Source: Sulfuricella sp035530375 (GTDB taxonomy: Bacteria; Pseudomonadota; Gammaproteobacteria; Burkholderiales; Sulfuricellaceae). Taken from it: a stretch of DNA of 64,000 nt. The notes under the pieces were generated by a model. That model worked only from the letters and a program-made list of their open reading frames with translations, was not told the DNA's origin and did no database searches. Positions 1 through 8,628 of this stretch are shown in pieces. The position numbers were made by a program, and so were the translations under genes. The DNA lies in the NCBI GenBank assembly GCA_035530375.1, contig DATKUY010000046.1:11546-75545 (forward strand), written 5' to 3'. How positions within the stretch are numbered: position 1 is the first letter of the stretch; each line of letters opens with the position of its first letter.

Positions 1-2067
1 TCAATGGCGACATTGGCGCTGCCGAGCTATGGTTATGGCATCCGCTACGAATACGGCATGTTCAACCAGCACATCGAAAAGGGCCGTCAGGTGGAGCACC
101 CCGACAACTGGCTGCGCTATGGCAACCCGTGGGAATTCCCGCGGCCGGAAGTGCTGTACCCGGTCAAATTTCACGGACGGGTAGTGGAATACCTCAGCGA
201 ACACGGCAGCCTGCACCACCACTGGGTGGATACCGAAGAGATCATGGCGATGGCCTATGACACGCCTGTTCCGGGCTACGGCGGCAAATCGGTAAACAAC
301 ATGCGGCTGTGGTCAGCCAAGGCATCGCGCGACTTCAACCTGAAATACTTCAACGAGGGCAACTACATCAAGGCGGTGGAGGACAAAAACCAGTCCGAAA
401 ATTTATCCAAGGTACTGTACCCGGACGACACTACGAGAATGGGGCGGGAACTACGCCTGAAACAGCAATATTTCTTCGTCAGCGCTTCGCTTCAGGACAT
501 GCTCTACCGCTTCAACAAGTTCCACAAGAATTTCGACGAACTGCCCGACAAGGTGGCGTTCCAGCTAAATGACACCCACCCCTCGATCGCCATCCCGGAA
601 CTGATGCGCGTCCTGATGGATATCCACCACCTCGGTTGGGATCGCGCCTGGGCCATCACTACCCGCACCTTCTCCTATACCAACCACACGCTCATGCCGG
701 AGGCGCTGGAAACCTGGCCGGTCAGTCTGTTCGAAAGCATTCTGCCACGCCACCTGCAGATCATCTATGAAATCAACCACCGTTTCCTCTCCGAAGTCGG
801 CCACAAATATCCCGGCGACATCGGGCTGCTGAAACGCGTCTCGATCATCGATGAGGAAAACGGACGGCGCATCCGCATGGCACATCTGGCCATTATCGGT
901 AGCCACCAGGTCAACGGTGTGGCGAAAATCCACACCGAACTGATGCGGCAAACCATTTTCAGGGATTTCGACCGCCTTTACCCCGGCAAGATCATCAATA
1001 TCACCAACGGCATCACGCCGCGGCGCTGGCTCAACCAGGCGAATCCGGCCCTGGCCGGACTGATTACGGAATATATCGGCGACGGCTGGCTCACCGACCT
1101 GATGGAGCTCGGCAAGCTTGCCCCCCTCGCCGCCGACAAGGTATTTCAGGATAAATTCCGCGCGGTGAAACAGGCCAACAAGGAAAAACTGGCCAGGATA
1201 ATCCATCTTAAACTGGGCATCAGGATCAACCCGAATTCCCTGTTCGACGTGCAAATCAAGCGCATTCACGAATACAAACGCCAACTTCTCAACCTGCTCC
1301 ATGTCGTCACGCTGTACAACCGCATCCGCACCGACCCGGCGGCCGACCGGATACCACGCACCGTGATATTCAGCGGCAAAGCGGCGCCAGGCTACGCCCT
1401 GGCCAAACTGATCATCAAACTGATCAATGACGTGGCGGACATCGTCAACAACGATCCCGCCATTGGCGACCGGCTCAAGGTGGTCTTCATCCCCAATTAC
1501 GACGTTACCGCAGCAACCGGAATCGTGCCCGCAGCCGACATATCCGAGCAAATATCCACTGCGGGCACCGAGGCCTCGGGCACCGGCAACATGAAGCTCA
1601 CGCTGAACGGTGCACTGACCATCGGCACGCTGGATGGCGCCAACATCGAGATTCGCGATGAAGTCGGCGCAGACAACATTTTCATTTTCGGGCTGAACAC
1701 GACAGAAGTTGCCGAACTGAAGCGCAAGGGTTACAACCCCTGGGATTATTATCATGGCAACGGAGAATTGAAAAAGGTGCTCGACATGATCGGTTCCGGC
1801 TATTTTTCACCGGATGAGACCGACCGTTTCCAGCCGATCATCGACGCCCTCACCCGCAGCGGAGACCGTTTCCTGCTGCTTGCCGACTACGCCGACTATG
1901 TTGCCTGCCACGAAAAAATCGAAGCGCTCTACTGCGAACCCGTGGAGTGGGCGCGCAAGGCTATCCTCAACGTAGCCGGCATGGGCAAATTTTCCAGCGA
2001 CCGGGCCATCGGGGAATATGCGGAAAAAATCTGGAACGTTAAATCGGTGCTGAATCCTGAGTCCTGA
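1..2067 (+). CDS. glgP: Glycogen phosphorylase, C-terminal part (5' end outside window)
   Basis: The enzyme releases glucose-1-phosphate from alpha-1,4-glucan with pyridoxal phosphate as cofactor, in the cytoplasm. The frame is open from the first base, and the first Met (base 4) aligns with an internal family position (SMATLALPSYGYG), so roughly 140 N-terminal residues are missing. The PLP site EASGTGNMKLTLNG is intact, with the lysine codon at 1594-1596. The active-site stretch TLDGANIEI follows. The gene ends with TGA at 2065 and has no obvious hairpin terminator. A palindromic repeat separates it from the convergent pilR. Family assignment is secure. Maltodextrin versus glycogen preference cannot be read from the sequence. 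Confidence 0.96.
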   Translation, partial: SMATLALPSYGYGIRYEYGMFNQHIEKGRQVEHPDNWLRYGNPWEFPRPEVLYPVKFHGRVVEYLSEHGSLHHHWVDTEEIMAMAYDTPVPGYGGKSVNNMRLWSAKASRDFNLKYFNEGNYIKAVEDKNQSENLSKVLYPDDTTRMGRELRLKQQYFFVSASLQDMLYRFNKFHKNFDELPDKVAFQLNDTHPSIAIPELMRVLMDIHHLGWDRAWAITTRTFSYTNHTLMPEALETWPVSLFESILPRHLQIIYEINHRFLSEVGHKYPGDIGLLKRVSIIDEENGRRIRMAHLAIIGSHQVNGVAKIHTELMRQTIFRDFDRLYPGKIINITNGITPRRWLNQANPALAGLITEYIGDGWLTDLMELGKLAPLAADKVFQDKFRAVKQANKEKLARIIHLKLGIRINPNSLFDVQIKRIHEYKRQLLNLLHVVTLYNRIRTDPAADRIPRTVIFSGKAAPGYALAKLIIKLINDVADIVNNDPAIGDRLKVVFIPNYDVTAATGIVPAADISEQISTAGTEASGTGNMKLTLNGALTIGTLDGANIEIRDEVGADNIFIFGLNTTEVAELKRKGYNPWDYYHGNGELKKVLDMIGSGYFSPDETDRFQPIIDALTRSGDRFLLLADYADYVACHEKIEALYCEPVEWARKAILNVAGMGKFSSDRAIGEYAEKIWNVKSVLNPES

Positions 2068-2110
2068 AATTTTTCTCAAAACGATTTATTGCGATTTAAA
2101 AAAGCAGTTT

Positions 2111-2247
2111 AACCGCAAAGGACGCTAGGGACGCGAAGGAATTCGAAGACTTGAACAACTCTATCTACATTACCCGAGGGGTGAAACATTTCAATTTATT
2201 ACCCCATTGTTTTACCTTGCGAACCTTCGCGTCCCTAGCGGTGAAAT
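2111..2247. repeat. Dispersed inverted repeat, 9-bp-period family, copy 1
   Basis: Two arms face each other between convergent glgP and pilR. The left arm (2111-2139) contains GCTAGGGACGCGAAGG at 2124-2139, and its exact reverse complement is at 2224-2239. About 84 bp separate the arms. Each arm is built from degenerate 9-mers of the type (A/G)GGACGC(A/G)A. Related copies lie at 30682-30757 and 61951-62016, and a lone arm at 62865-62885. Confidence 0.8.
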
Positions 2248-2255
2248 TCGGTCTT

Positions 2256-3641
2256 TTAATCGATTCCCAGCCGGTCAAGGCGATAGCGCAATGCGCGGAA
2301 AGTAATGCCGAGCAGCCTGGCCGCTGCCGTCTTGTTATAGCGCGTTTTTTCCAGCGCATTCATGATCGCTTCTTTTTCCATGGTATCGAGGTATTCCTGT
2401 AAGGGCAGGCCTTCTGCCCGCACCAACTCTTTTTGTGGCTTTGCCGGGAGGTGCAGATCCTCCTTGCCGATCTTGCCGCCGGTGGTCAGTGCCGTCGCTC
2501 GCTCCAGGATGTTTTCCAACTCGCGCACGTTGCCCGGAAAGCTGTATTCCTGCAGTTCCTTTAACGCAGCCTGACTCAACTTTGGCGGCACCGCATCCGG
2601 TCCCGCCATTCTTCCGAGAATTTCCCTGGCCAGCAACGGAATGTCATCCTGGATTTCACGCAAAGCCGGCATCTTCAGCACGATCACGTTGAGCCGGTAA
2701 TAAAGGTCCTGGCGGAATTTGCCGCCTTCCACGCAGTGGCCAAGATCCTGGTGGGTAGCACTGATGATGCGCACATCCACCGGTTCCTCCTGGGTATCTC
2801 CCACCTTGCGCACCATTTTTTCCTGGATGACGCGCAGTAGTTTCACCTGCATCGGCAGGGGCAAATCCGCCACCTCGTCCAGAAACAACGTGCCGCCGGT
2901 TGCGGCATGAAAAAAACCATCCCTGTCCTGGGCAGCACCGGTGAAAGCACCTTTCTTGTAACCGAAAAACTCGCTTTCCATCAGGTTTTCCGGGATCGCG
3001 CCGCAATTGACCGCGACGAACGGCCCGTCCCCGCGCGGGCCATGGAGATGGATCAGCCGCGCTGCCAATTCCTTGCCGCTACCGGATTCCCCGGTAATAT
3101 GGATCGGCGCCTGACTGCGCGCCAGCTTCTCGATCATTTGACGGGTCTGCTGCATTGGCTGTGAATCGCCTAGCAGTACCGGATGGCCGGCACCGACACT
3201 TTCGTCCGTTTTTTTCGGCTGGTCGGCATGGGACAGCTTGAGCGCGGAATTGACCAATGGACGCAACTGGGCCAGGGAAACCGGCTTGGACAGGTAATCG
3301 AAAGCGCCCGCCTTGAGTGCGGCGACAGCATTTTCTGCACTGCCATAGGCGGTAATCACCGCCACCGGCGTGCCCGGATAGTTCCTGGTCACGTATTCCA
3401 GAAGGCCCAAGCCGTCGCCATCCGGCAGGCGCATATCGGTCAGGCACAAATCGTAAGCCTGTTTACGCAGGTGCTGCTCGGCCTCGAACGTACTGGCCGC
3501 CGTGTCCGCTGCCAGCCCCATGCGCTGCAGCGTCAACACCAGCAGTTCGCGAATGTCGGCCTCATCGTCCACCACCAGCACATGGCGAAGCGGCGTAGTA
3601 CCCTCGCCTTCAGGAACTGGCGCTTGCGACTTCCGGTTCAC
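2256..3641 (-). CDS. pilR: Sigma-54-dependent response regulator PilR
   Basis: NtrC-type regulator, 461 aa, that classically activates sigma-54-dependent transcription of the type IV pilin gene. Order of domains: receiver with acidic pair D25-D26, phospho-acceptor D69 (LCLTDMRLPDG) and K119; AAA+ domain with Walker A GESGSGK (184-190), the sigma-54 contact loop GAFTGA (231-236) and Walker B TLFLDE (251-256); C-terminal Fis-type helix-turn-helix (NKTAAARLLGI). A longer open frame exists upstream, but the GTG at 3641 is preferred. It overlaps the pilS stop in an ATGTGA junction and has GAGGGAG five bases upstream. The pilus genes at 19-26 kb are plausible targets, though no clear sigma-54 site was seen before pilE. 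Confidence 0.93.
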   Translation of the reverse strand: MNRKSQAPVPEGEGTTPLRHVLVVDDEADIRELLVLTLQRMGLAADTAASTFEAEQHLRKQAYDLCLTDMRLPDGDGLGLLEYVTRNYPGTPVAVITAYGSAENAVAALKAGAFDYLSKPVSLAQLRPLVNSALKLSHADQPKKTDESVGAGHPVLLGDSQPMQQTRQMIEKLARSQAPIHITGESGSGKELAARLIHLHGPRGDGPFVAVNCGAIPENLMESEFFGYKKGAFTGAAQDRDGFFHAATGGTLFLDEVADLPLPMQVKLLRVIQEKMVRKVGDTQEEPVDVRIISATHQDLGHCVEGGKFRQDLYYRLNVIVLKMPALREIQDDIPLLAREILGRMAGPDAVPPKLSQAALKELQEYSFPGNVRELENILERATALTTGGKIGKEDLHLPAKPQKELVRAEGLPLQEYLDTMEKEAIMNALEKTRYNKTAAARLLGITFRALRYRLDRLGID

Positions 3642-5239
3642 ATGGTCTCCCTCGTAAAGCTGATTCTGAATCTGGCGCCCCGCCCGGTTTCGACATAGTC
3701 TAGCGCAGCACCGTTGGCATCGCACAATTCGCGGGCGATATAAAGTCCGAGGCCGGTACCGGTGCTGTCGGTGGTGAAAAAAGGTTCAAACAACTGGGCC
3801 TGCAATGCTTCCACCACGCCCTCCCCGTCATCACTCACCTCCAATTGTACAATATTCCCCGATGCTGAATGTGAAGCGGCCAGGCGGATGCTGCCCGCTT
3901 CGCGGCGGCAATAACGCCAAGCGTTGCGGCACAGGTTCCACAGCACCTGATCGAGGTGTTGGCGATCGAAGCGCACCGTCAACCCGTCTTCCGCCTCCAG
4001 CAACACAGTTCCGGCCGGGATTTTATCGGTCTGGCAAAAGAGTTCGACAAACTGGCGCAGGGTCGCATTCAGGTCAATGATTTCTGGCGTGGCGCGATCC
4101 CTGCGGTTAAGTTGCAGCACATCCTGAACGATCCGATCGAGGCGATAGGTATTGTCATGAACAATCTGCAGCAGCCGTGCCTGTGTCGCATCCTTGCCGG
4201 GCTCTTCCTGCAGCAATTCGGTAGCATGATTGATCGCACTCAGGGGGTTGCGTATTTCATGTGCGATATTCGCCGTCAACCTGCCCAGCGCCGCCAGTTT
4301 CAATTGCTGCGCCCGTTCCTGCATCAGGCTCAGATCCTCGAGGAAAATCACCGTACCCAACAACTCATCCTGGCCGATCGCGGTAAAACGCGCCTGAACC
4401 CGCTTGCCGGTGGCCGGTACGGCCAATTCGAATCGATCATTGCGTCGGTCGGCATTCCAGCGTTGCAGACAAATGGATAATATCGGAAGATAATCGTTAA
4501 GCATCAGCTTGTTCCAGATCGCGGGCGGTTTCCCCAGCAATTTCTCGGCTTCGCCATTATGCTGGCGCACCCGTCCCAGCCCGTCCACCACCAGTACGCC
4601 ATCCTGCATACCCTGAATCACCAATTGGTTGACTTGGGCCAGGTTGGCGAGGTCGACGCTCTGCTCCTGCGCCAGATTCTCGGTCGCCGACAGGCGTTTG
4701 GTCAGTACATAGGCCAGCCCGGAGGTAGCAAAATAGCCCATGCTGGTGAGACCGATTTGCAAATAGTCCTTGGTATTCCCTGCCAGCACCAGCACCTGAA
4801 AAGTCTGTTCGAGCAAAATCGCAACGCTTGCCACCGCTGCATGAAACATTGCCAGGCGGCCACGGCTGACCATGCCGGTGGCGACCAGAGGGCCCAGCAG
4901 GAGCAACCCGAGGCCGCTCTGGATGCCCCCGCTGGCATGCATCAGCAGCACGATGAACAATATATCGGCGCTTACCTGGGCATTCAGAAGCAGATTGAAG
5001 CGCGGCCAGCGCACGCCAATCGGCACGACCATCAGCATCGCAAAGGTTACATAAATAATACTGGTGGCATAAAACAGGGATGGATTGTAGGCGCCAAAAG
5101 GCTGGACAATGCCGAACGACGTATAAGCGGCGGAAAAGGTGCCGGCGACAATCAGGCGAAAAAGGTTGAAGTAGCGAAGCGACCGCCAGTACGTCTCAGG
5201 TTGAAGTGTGGGCCGCGCCTGCAGCAGTTCAGTCAGCAT
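3638..5239 (-). CDS. pilS: Sensor histidine kinase PilS
   Basis: Membrane sensor kinase partnered with PilR. The N-terminal 185 residues or so hold about six hydrophobic segments, followed by a PAS-like region (about 205-300). The HisKA box AHEIRNPLSAINH has its phospho-accepting histidine near residue 327. The ATPase domain shows an N box (LWNLCRNAWRY) and a G box (STGTGLGLYIARELC). The start chosen is ATG 5239; a GTG two codons upstream is also possible. It is translationally coupled to pilR through ATGTGA. About 533 aa is normal for betaproteobacterial PilS. Confidence in the pair is high because of the fused context and the PilR-type partner. Confidence 0.92.
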   Translation of the reverse strand: MLTELLQARPTLQPETYWRSLRYFNLFRLIVAGTFSAAYTSFGIVQPFGAYNPSLFYATSIIYVTFAMLMVVPIGVRWPRFNLLLNAQVSADILFIVLLMHASGGIQSGLGLLLLGPLVATGMVSRGRLAMFHAAVASVAILLEQTFQVLVLAGNTKDYLQIGLTSMGYFATSGLAYVLTKRLSATENLAQEQSVDLANLAQVNQLVIQGMQDGVLVVDGLGRVRQHNGEAEKLLGKPPAIWNKLMLNDYLPILSICLQRWNADRRNDRFELAVPATGKRVQARFTAIGQDELLGTVIFLEDLSLMQERAQQLKLAALGRLTANIAHEIRNPLSAINHATELLQEEPGKDATQARLLQIVHDNTYRLDRIVQDVLQLNRRDRATPEIIDLNATLRQFVELFCQTDKIPAGTVLLEAEDGLTVRFDRQHLDQVLWNLCRNAWRYCRREAGSIRLAASHSASGNIVQLEVSDDGEGVVEALQAQLFEPFFTTDSTGTGLGLYIARELCDANGAALDYVETGRGARFRISFTRETM

Positions 5240-5284
5240 TGGCACATAGCCGTAGCCGGCGGGAACCGTCGGAAAAATGGAAGA

Positions 5285-5509
5285 TTACTTCTGATGATGG
5301 AGCTGTCGATGCTCATTGGTGCAAAAAAACTCACCATGGCTAATGATGCTTTCACTCCTCGGCAGATTTACGCCGCAATGAACACAGCGGACCATATCCT
5401 CGCCAACCATGTCCTTCGGTGAGCCATCCTGCTTGATGTTGCGGCCATGGCTTTTGAGGACGCGGTAAACAATCCAGAGCACCAAGGCAAGAAGTATCAG
5501 CTTATTCAA
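5285..5509 (-). CDS. Small PP0621-type membrane protein with zinc-ribbon-like tail
   Basis: A 74-residue protein with one N-terminal hydrophobic helix (LILLALVLWIVYRVL), a charged linker, and a C-terminal pair of cysteine motifs, CVHCG and FFCTNEH, that could bind a metal. This matches the conserved PP0621 family often found beside pilS in beta- and gammaproteobacteria. The function is unknown. The start is a TTG, because no ATG is in frame and an AGGTGA ribosome site lies just upstream. It sits directly upstream of pilS on the same strand, so cotranscription is likely. Confidence 0.8.
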   Translation of the reverse strand: MNKLILLALVLWIVYRVLKSHGRNIKQDGSPKDMVGEDMVRCVHCGVNLPRSESIISHGEFFCTNEHRQLHHQK

Positions 5510-5575
5510 ACATCACCTGCCACACCAGACGAGGCACCCCAAGGAGATCCTGGAATTTATTTCAGTAACTGAAAA

Positions 5576-5652
5576 TGGTCGGGGTGAGAGGATTCGAACC
5601 TCCGGCCTCTGCGTCCCGAACGCAGCGCTCCACCAGGCTGAGCTACACCCCG
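5576..5652 (-). tRNA. tRNA-Pro (CGG)
   Basis: Read on the minus strand, the gene begins CGGGGTGTAGCTCAG and ends in ACCCCGA with an encoded CCA (TGG at 5576-5578). The anticodon loop TTCGGGA gives anticodon CGG. The T-loop GGTTCGAATCC is canonical. The acceptor stem CGGGGTG pairs with CACCCCG. It lies between ispB and the PP0621-type gene, all on the same strand. Confidence 0.96.
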
Positions 5653-5663
5653 TCTTGGATTAT

Positions 5664-6632
5664 TCAGTAACTCCGCATTACCGCGAAGTCCGCCAATTGT
5701 AGCAAAGATTCCTTGTATTTTGAATGCGGCAGGTGCGAAATCGCATCGCACGCCGCCTGCGCTTCGACCTTCGCCTGGCTCTTTACGTAATCCAGCGCAC
5801 CGGTTTCACGGATTGCCGCCATGACCGCATCAAGCTCATTCAGGCCGCCCTGCTCGATCGCATTGCGAACCACCGCCGACTGTTCCGCTGTGCCGTTTTT
5901 CATGGCGTAAATCAGGGGCAGCGTGGGCTTGCCTTCGGCCAGGTCGTCGCCGACGTTCTTGCCGGTTTCGGCATGGTCGCCGGAATAATCCAGCACGTCG
6001 TCGATCAACTGGAACGCCGTGCCCAGGCGCATTCCATAGGTCGCCATGGCCTCCTCGTCCATACTGGAAGAGCTTCCGAGGATCGCGCCGAGCCGGGTGG
6101 CGGCCTCGAACAGCTTGGCGGTCTTGTAGTGGATCACCCGGATATAGCGCGCCTCGTCGATGTCCGCGTCATTGCAGTTCAACAGTTGCAGCACCTCGCC
6201 CTCGGCAATAGTGTTGGTGGCATCTGCCAGCACTTCCATCACGCGCATGTTGCCCGCCCCGACCATCATCTGGAAGGCTCTGGAATACAGAAAATCGCCC
6301 ACCAGGACGCTGGCGGCATTACCGAACAGGGCATTGGCAGTAGCATTGCCGCGCCGCAGGTTCGATTCGTCCACCACATCATCGTGCAACAAGGTGGCGG
6401 TATGGATGAACTCGACTACCGCCGCCAGTTCATGTTGATGGCCGCCTGAATAGCCGAACGTGCCGGCAGAAAGCAGTACCAGCGCGGGGCGCAGACGCTT
6501 GCCGCCGCTACTGATGATGTATTCACTGATCTGGCGGATCAGCACGACGTCGGAATGGAGCCGTTTGCGGATGACCTCATCCACGACCAGCATATCCGAC
6601 TCGATGGGACTTCGAATGGTTTCCAGCGACAC
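5664..6632 (-). CDS. ispB: Octaprenyl diphosphate synthase (polyprenyl synthetase)
   Basis: Trans-prenyltransferase that elongates farnesyl diphosphate with isopentenyl diphosphate to make the ubiquinone side chain. It has 322 residues, the usual length. First aspartate-rich motif DDVVD at 84-88; second DDVLD at 211-215; substrate residues GGKRLRP near 43-49. The start is GTG 6632 (SLETIRSPIESDM follows), which matches family N-termini; the next ATG would remove 13 residues. It is divergent from rplU, a classic bacterial arrangement. Product chain length (C40 versus others) is inferred from lineage and not from the sequence. Confidence 0.93.
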   Translation of the reverse strand: MSLETIRSPIESDMLVVDEVIRKRLHSDVVLIRQISEYIISSGGKRLRPALVLLSAGTFGYSGGHQHELAAVVEFIHTATLLHDDVVDESNLRRGNATANALFGNAASVLVGDFLYSRAFQMMVGAGNMRVMEVLADATNTIAEGEVLQLLNCNDADIDEARYIRVIHYKTAKLFEAATRLGAILGSSSSMDEEAMATYGMRLGTAFQLIDDVLDYSGDHAETGKNVGDDLAEGKPTLPLIYAMKNGTAEQSAVVRNAIEQGGLNELDAVMAAIRETGALDYVKSQAKVEAQAACDAISHLPHSKYKESLLQLADFAVMRSY

Positions 6633-6756
6633 GAACTTAAAGACCTGAGGTTAAGTGGAAAAGCGCTAATAGTAGGAACGAGGGCAATTCTGTGTCAAGC
6701 TTTTCTGGCGCCGCCCATGATTTCCAATCAATTTTTTATACTTCGCTGCAAAATTC

Positions 6757-6765
6757 TGGTACAAT
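6757..6765 (+). promoter_or_regulatory. Extended -10 promoter for rplU-rpmA
   Basis: TGG-TACAAT forms an extended -10 element 37 bp before the rplU ATG in the gap between divergent ispB and rplU. A convincing -35 hexamer is not visible at 17 bp, which fits extended -10 promoters. Confidence 0.5.
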
Positions 6766-6801
6766 CGCGTTCCTTTTTAAAAGCAAGTTTTGGAGCTCAA
6801 C

Positions 6802-7116
6802 ATGTATGCGGTCATAAAAACCGGCGGCAAGCAATATCGCGTAGCCCCCGGCGAAAAATTGAAAATAGAACAGATACCGGCAGACATCGGCAGCGAAATC
6901 GTACTGGATCAGGTATTGATGGTTACGGACGGTGAAGCTGTCACGGTAGGTACACCCCTGGTAAGCGGTGCTACGGTCAAGGCGACGGTGCTCGCGCACG
7001 GTCGCGGCGAAAAGGTGCAGATTTTCAAAATGCGCCGCCGCAAGCACTATCAAAAACACCAGGGGCATCGTCAGAACTATACCGAGATCCGCATCGACGG
7101 CATCGCGGCGCAGTAG
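6802..7116 (+). CDS. rplU: 50S ribosomal protein L21
   Basis: Structural protein of the large ribosomal subunit that binds 23S rRNA, 104 aa. It begins MYAVIKTGGKQYRV and carries the L21 signature KMRRRKHYQKHQGHRQ near residues 77-92. ATG 6802 is chosen over the in-frame TTG at 6790, because GGAG lies seven bases before it and family members start at this Met. rpmA follows after 15 bp, as in nearly all bacteria, and the two share a terminator. Confidence 0.98.
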   Translation: MYAVIKTGGKQYRVAPGEKLKIEQIPADIGSEIVLDQVLMVTDGEAVTVGTPLVSGATVKATVLAHGRGEKVQIFKMRRRKHYQKHQGHRQNYTEIRIDGIAAQ

Positions 7117-7131
7117 TTAAGGAGATAAGCA

Positions 7132-7389
7132 ATGGCACATAAAAAAGCAGGCGGCAGTGTACGCAACGGCCGCGACTCTCATTCCAAGCGTCTGGGCGTG
7201 AAGCGCTACGGCGGCGAGCTGGTTACCGCCGGCAGCATCATCGTGCGCCAGCGCGGTACCCAGATGTATGCAGGCGATAACGTCGGCATGGGCAAGGATC
7301 ACACCCTGTTCGCCAAGGTTGCCGGCACGATCAGCTTCGCCATCAAGGGCGCGGCAAAACACAAAGTGGTTACCATTACCCCGGCTTAA
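7132..7389 (+). CDS. rpmA: 50S ribosomal protein L27
   Basis: Large-subunit protein whose N-terminal tail reaches the peptidyl transferase centre. 85 aa, beginning MAHKKAGGSVRNGRDSHSK, with the L27 signature GGELVTAGSIIVRQRG. There is no N-terminal cleavage extension of the Firmicutes type. A good ribosome site (GGAGAT) precedes the ATG. It is cotranscribed with rplU, and a rho-independent terminator follows 30 bp after the stop. Confidence 0.98.
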   Translation: MAHKKAGGSVRNGRDSHSKRLGVKRYGGELVTAGSIIVRQRGTQMYAGDNVGMGKDHTLFAKVAGTISFAIKGAAKHKVVTITPA

Positions 7390-7415
7390 AATCCAGCCGG
7401 AGCTTGGGAACTTTA

Positions 7416-7443
7416 GGCCCTATCGGATGATAGGGCTTTTTTA
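7416..7443 (+). terminator. Rho-independent terminator after rpmA
   Basis: GCCCTATC (7417-7424) pairs with GATAGGGC (7429-7436) around a GGAT tetraloop, followed directly by a T run (7437-7443). Confidence 0.85.
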
Positions 7444-7447
7444 TTTC

Positions 7448-7529
7448 GAGTTGCCAGTTGTCAGCTCTGTAACATTTTGATGAATGCGGCAAAGCTGCAC
7501 GCCATGAACTGAACACTGATAACTGCCCA
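7448..7529. repeat. Inverted repeat with 7-bp period between rpmA and obgE
   Basis: The left arm (7448-7470, GAGTTGCCAGTTGTCAGCTC) is matched by an imperfect reverse complement on the right (7505-7529, GAACTGAACACTGATAACTG). Both arms consist of degenerate heptamers around AACTGAT. It has the same architecture as the 9- and 10-bp-period repeats of this window but a different unit. Confidence 0.55.
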
Positions 7530-7536
7530 CTAAAAA

Positions 7537-8610
7537 ATGAAATTCATTGACGAAGCAAAAATTGAAATCCATGCCGGTGACGGCGGCAACGGCGTAGCCA
7601 GCTTCCGGCGCGAAAAGTACATCCCCGACGGCGGCCCGAACGGCGGCGATGGCGGACGCGGCGGCAGCATCTATGCCATAGCCGACCGCAACATCAACAC
7701 TTTGGTGGATTATCGTTTCGCCCGCACCCACCGCGCCCAGCGCGGCGAGAACGGTCAAGGCTCGGATTGCTACGGCAAGGGCGGCAAGGACATGGTACTG
7801 CGCATGCCGGTCGGCACGGTCATCACCGATATCAACAGCAACGAAATTATCGCCGACCTCGCCCGCGACGGTGAAAAAACGCTGATCGCAAAAGGCGGCA
7901 AGGGCGGCCTCGGCAACCTGCACTTCAAATCCAGCACCAATCGTGCGCCACGCCAGTTCACCTTCGGCGAAGAGGGCGAAAAGCGGGAACTCAAGCTGGA
8001 ACTCAAGGTGCTGGCGGACGTGGGACTGCTCGGTATGCCCAACGCGGGAAAATCCACTTTCATCCGTTCAGTTTCAGCAGCACGACCCAAGGTAGCGGAC
8101 TACCCTTTCACCACATTGCACCCCAACCTCGGCGTGGTGCGCGTGGAACATGACAAAAGTTTCGTCATCGCCGACATCCCCGGCCTGATCGAAGGCGCCG
8201 CCGAAGGTGCCGGTCTCGGCCACCGCTTCCTGCGGCATCTTGCGCGCACCCGCCTGCTGCTGCATCTGGTCGACATCGCCCCGTTCAACGAAGAGACCGA
8301 TCCGGTAGCGGAAGCCCGCGCAATCGTCAACGAACTGAAGAAATACGATGAATCGCTTTACCAGAAACCGCGCTGGCTGTTGCTGAACAAGATGGACATG
8401 GTGCCCGAAGACGAGCGGGATCAGTTGCGCCAAAAATTCCTCAAGGACTTTGGCTGGGACGGCAAATGCTTTATCATTTCAGCCCTCAGCGGCGAAGGCT
8501 GCAAGGAAGTCACCTACGCCATCATGGAGTTTCTCGACCAAAACCGGGAACTTGAACAGGAAGCCGAACCGCAGAAATATACAGATGCGGAAGAAGAACA
8601 AGAACAGTAA
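7537..8610 (+). CDS. obgE: GTPase ObgE/CgtA
   Basis: Essential ribosome-associated GTPase involved in 50S assembly and stress responses. 357 aa. The glycine-rich Obg fold occupies residues 1-158 (AGDGGNG, GPNGGDGGRGG). The G domain has G1 GMPNAGKS (166-173), G3 DIPG (213-216), G4 NKMD (284-287) and G5 SALSGEG (near 315). A short acidic tail (EQEAEP, EEEQEQ) replaces longer C-terminal extensions. It lies downstream of rplU-rpmA and 18 bp before proB, a common betaproteobacterial order. Confidence 0.97.
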   Translation: MKFIDEAKIEIHAGDGGNGVASFRREKYIPDGGPNGGDGGRGGSIYAIADRNINTLVDYRFARTHRAQRGENGQGSDCYGKGGKDMVLRMPVGTVITDINSNEIIADLARDGEKTLIAKGGKGGLGNLHFKSSTNRAPRQFTFGEEGEKRELKLELKVLADVGLLGMPNAGKSTFIRSVSAARPKVADYPFTTLHPNLGVVRVEHDKSFVIADIPGLIEGAAEGAGLGHRFLRHLARTRLLLHLVDIAPFNEETDPVAEARAIVNELKKYDESLYQKPRWLLLNKMDMVPEDERDQLRQKFLKDFGWDGKCFIISALSGEGCKEVTYAIMEFLDQNRELEQEAEPQKYTDAEEEQEQ

Positions 8611-8628
8611 AAATCCAACATCACCATC

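Noticed and set aside
565..1755. Open frame of about 400 codons on the minus strand opposite glgP
   Set aside because: Antisense shadow of glycogen phosphorylase with no motif or ribosome site.
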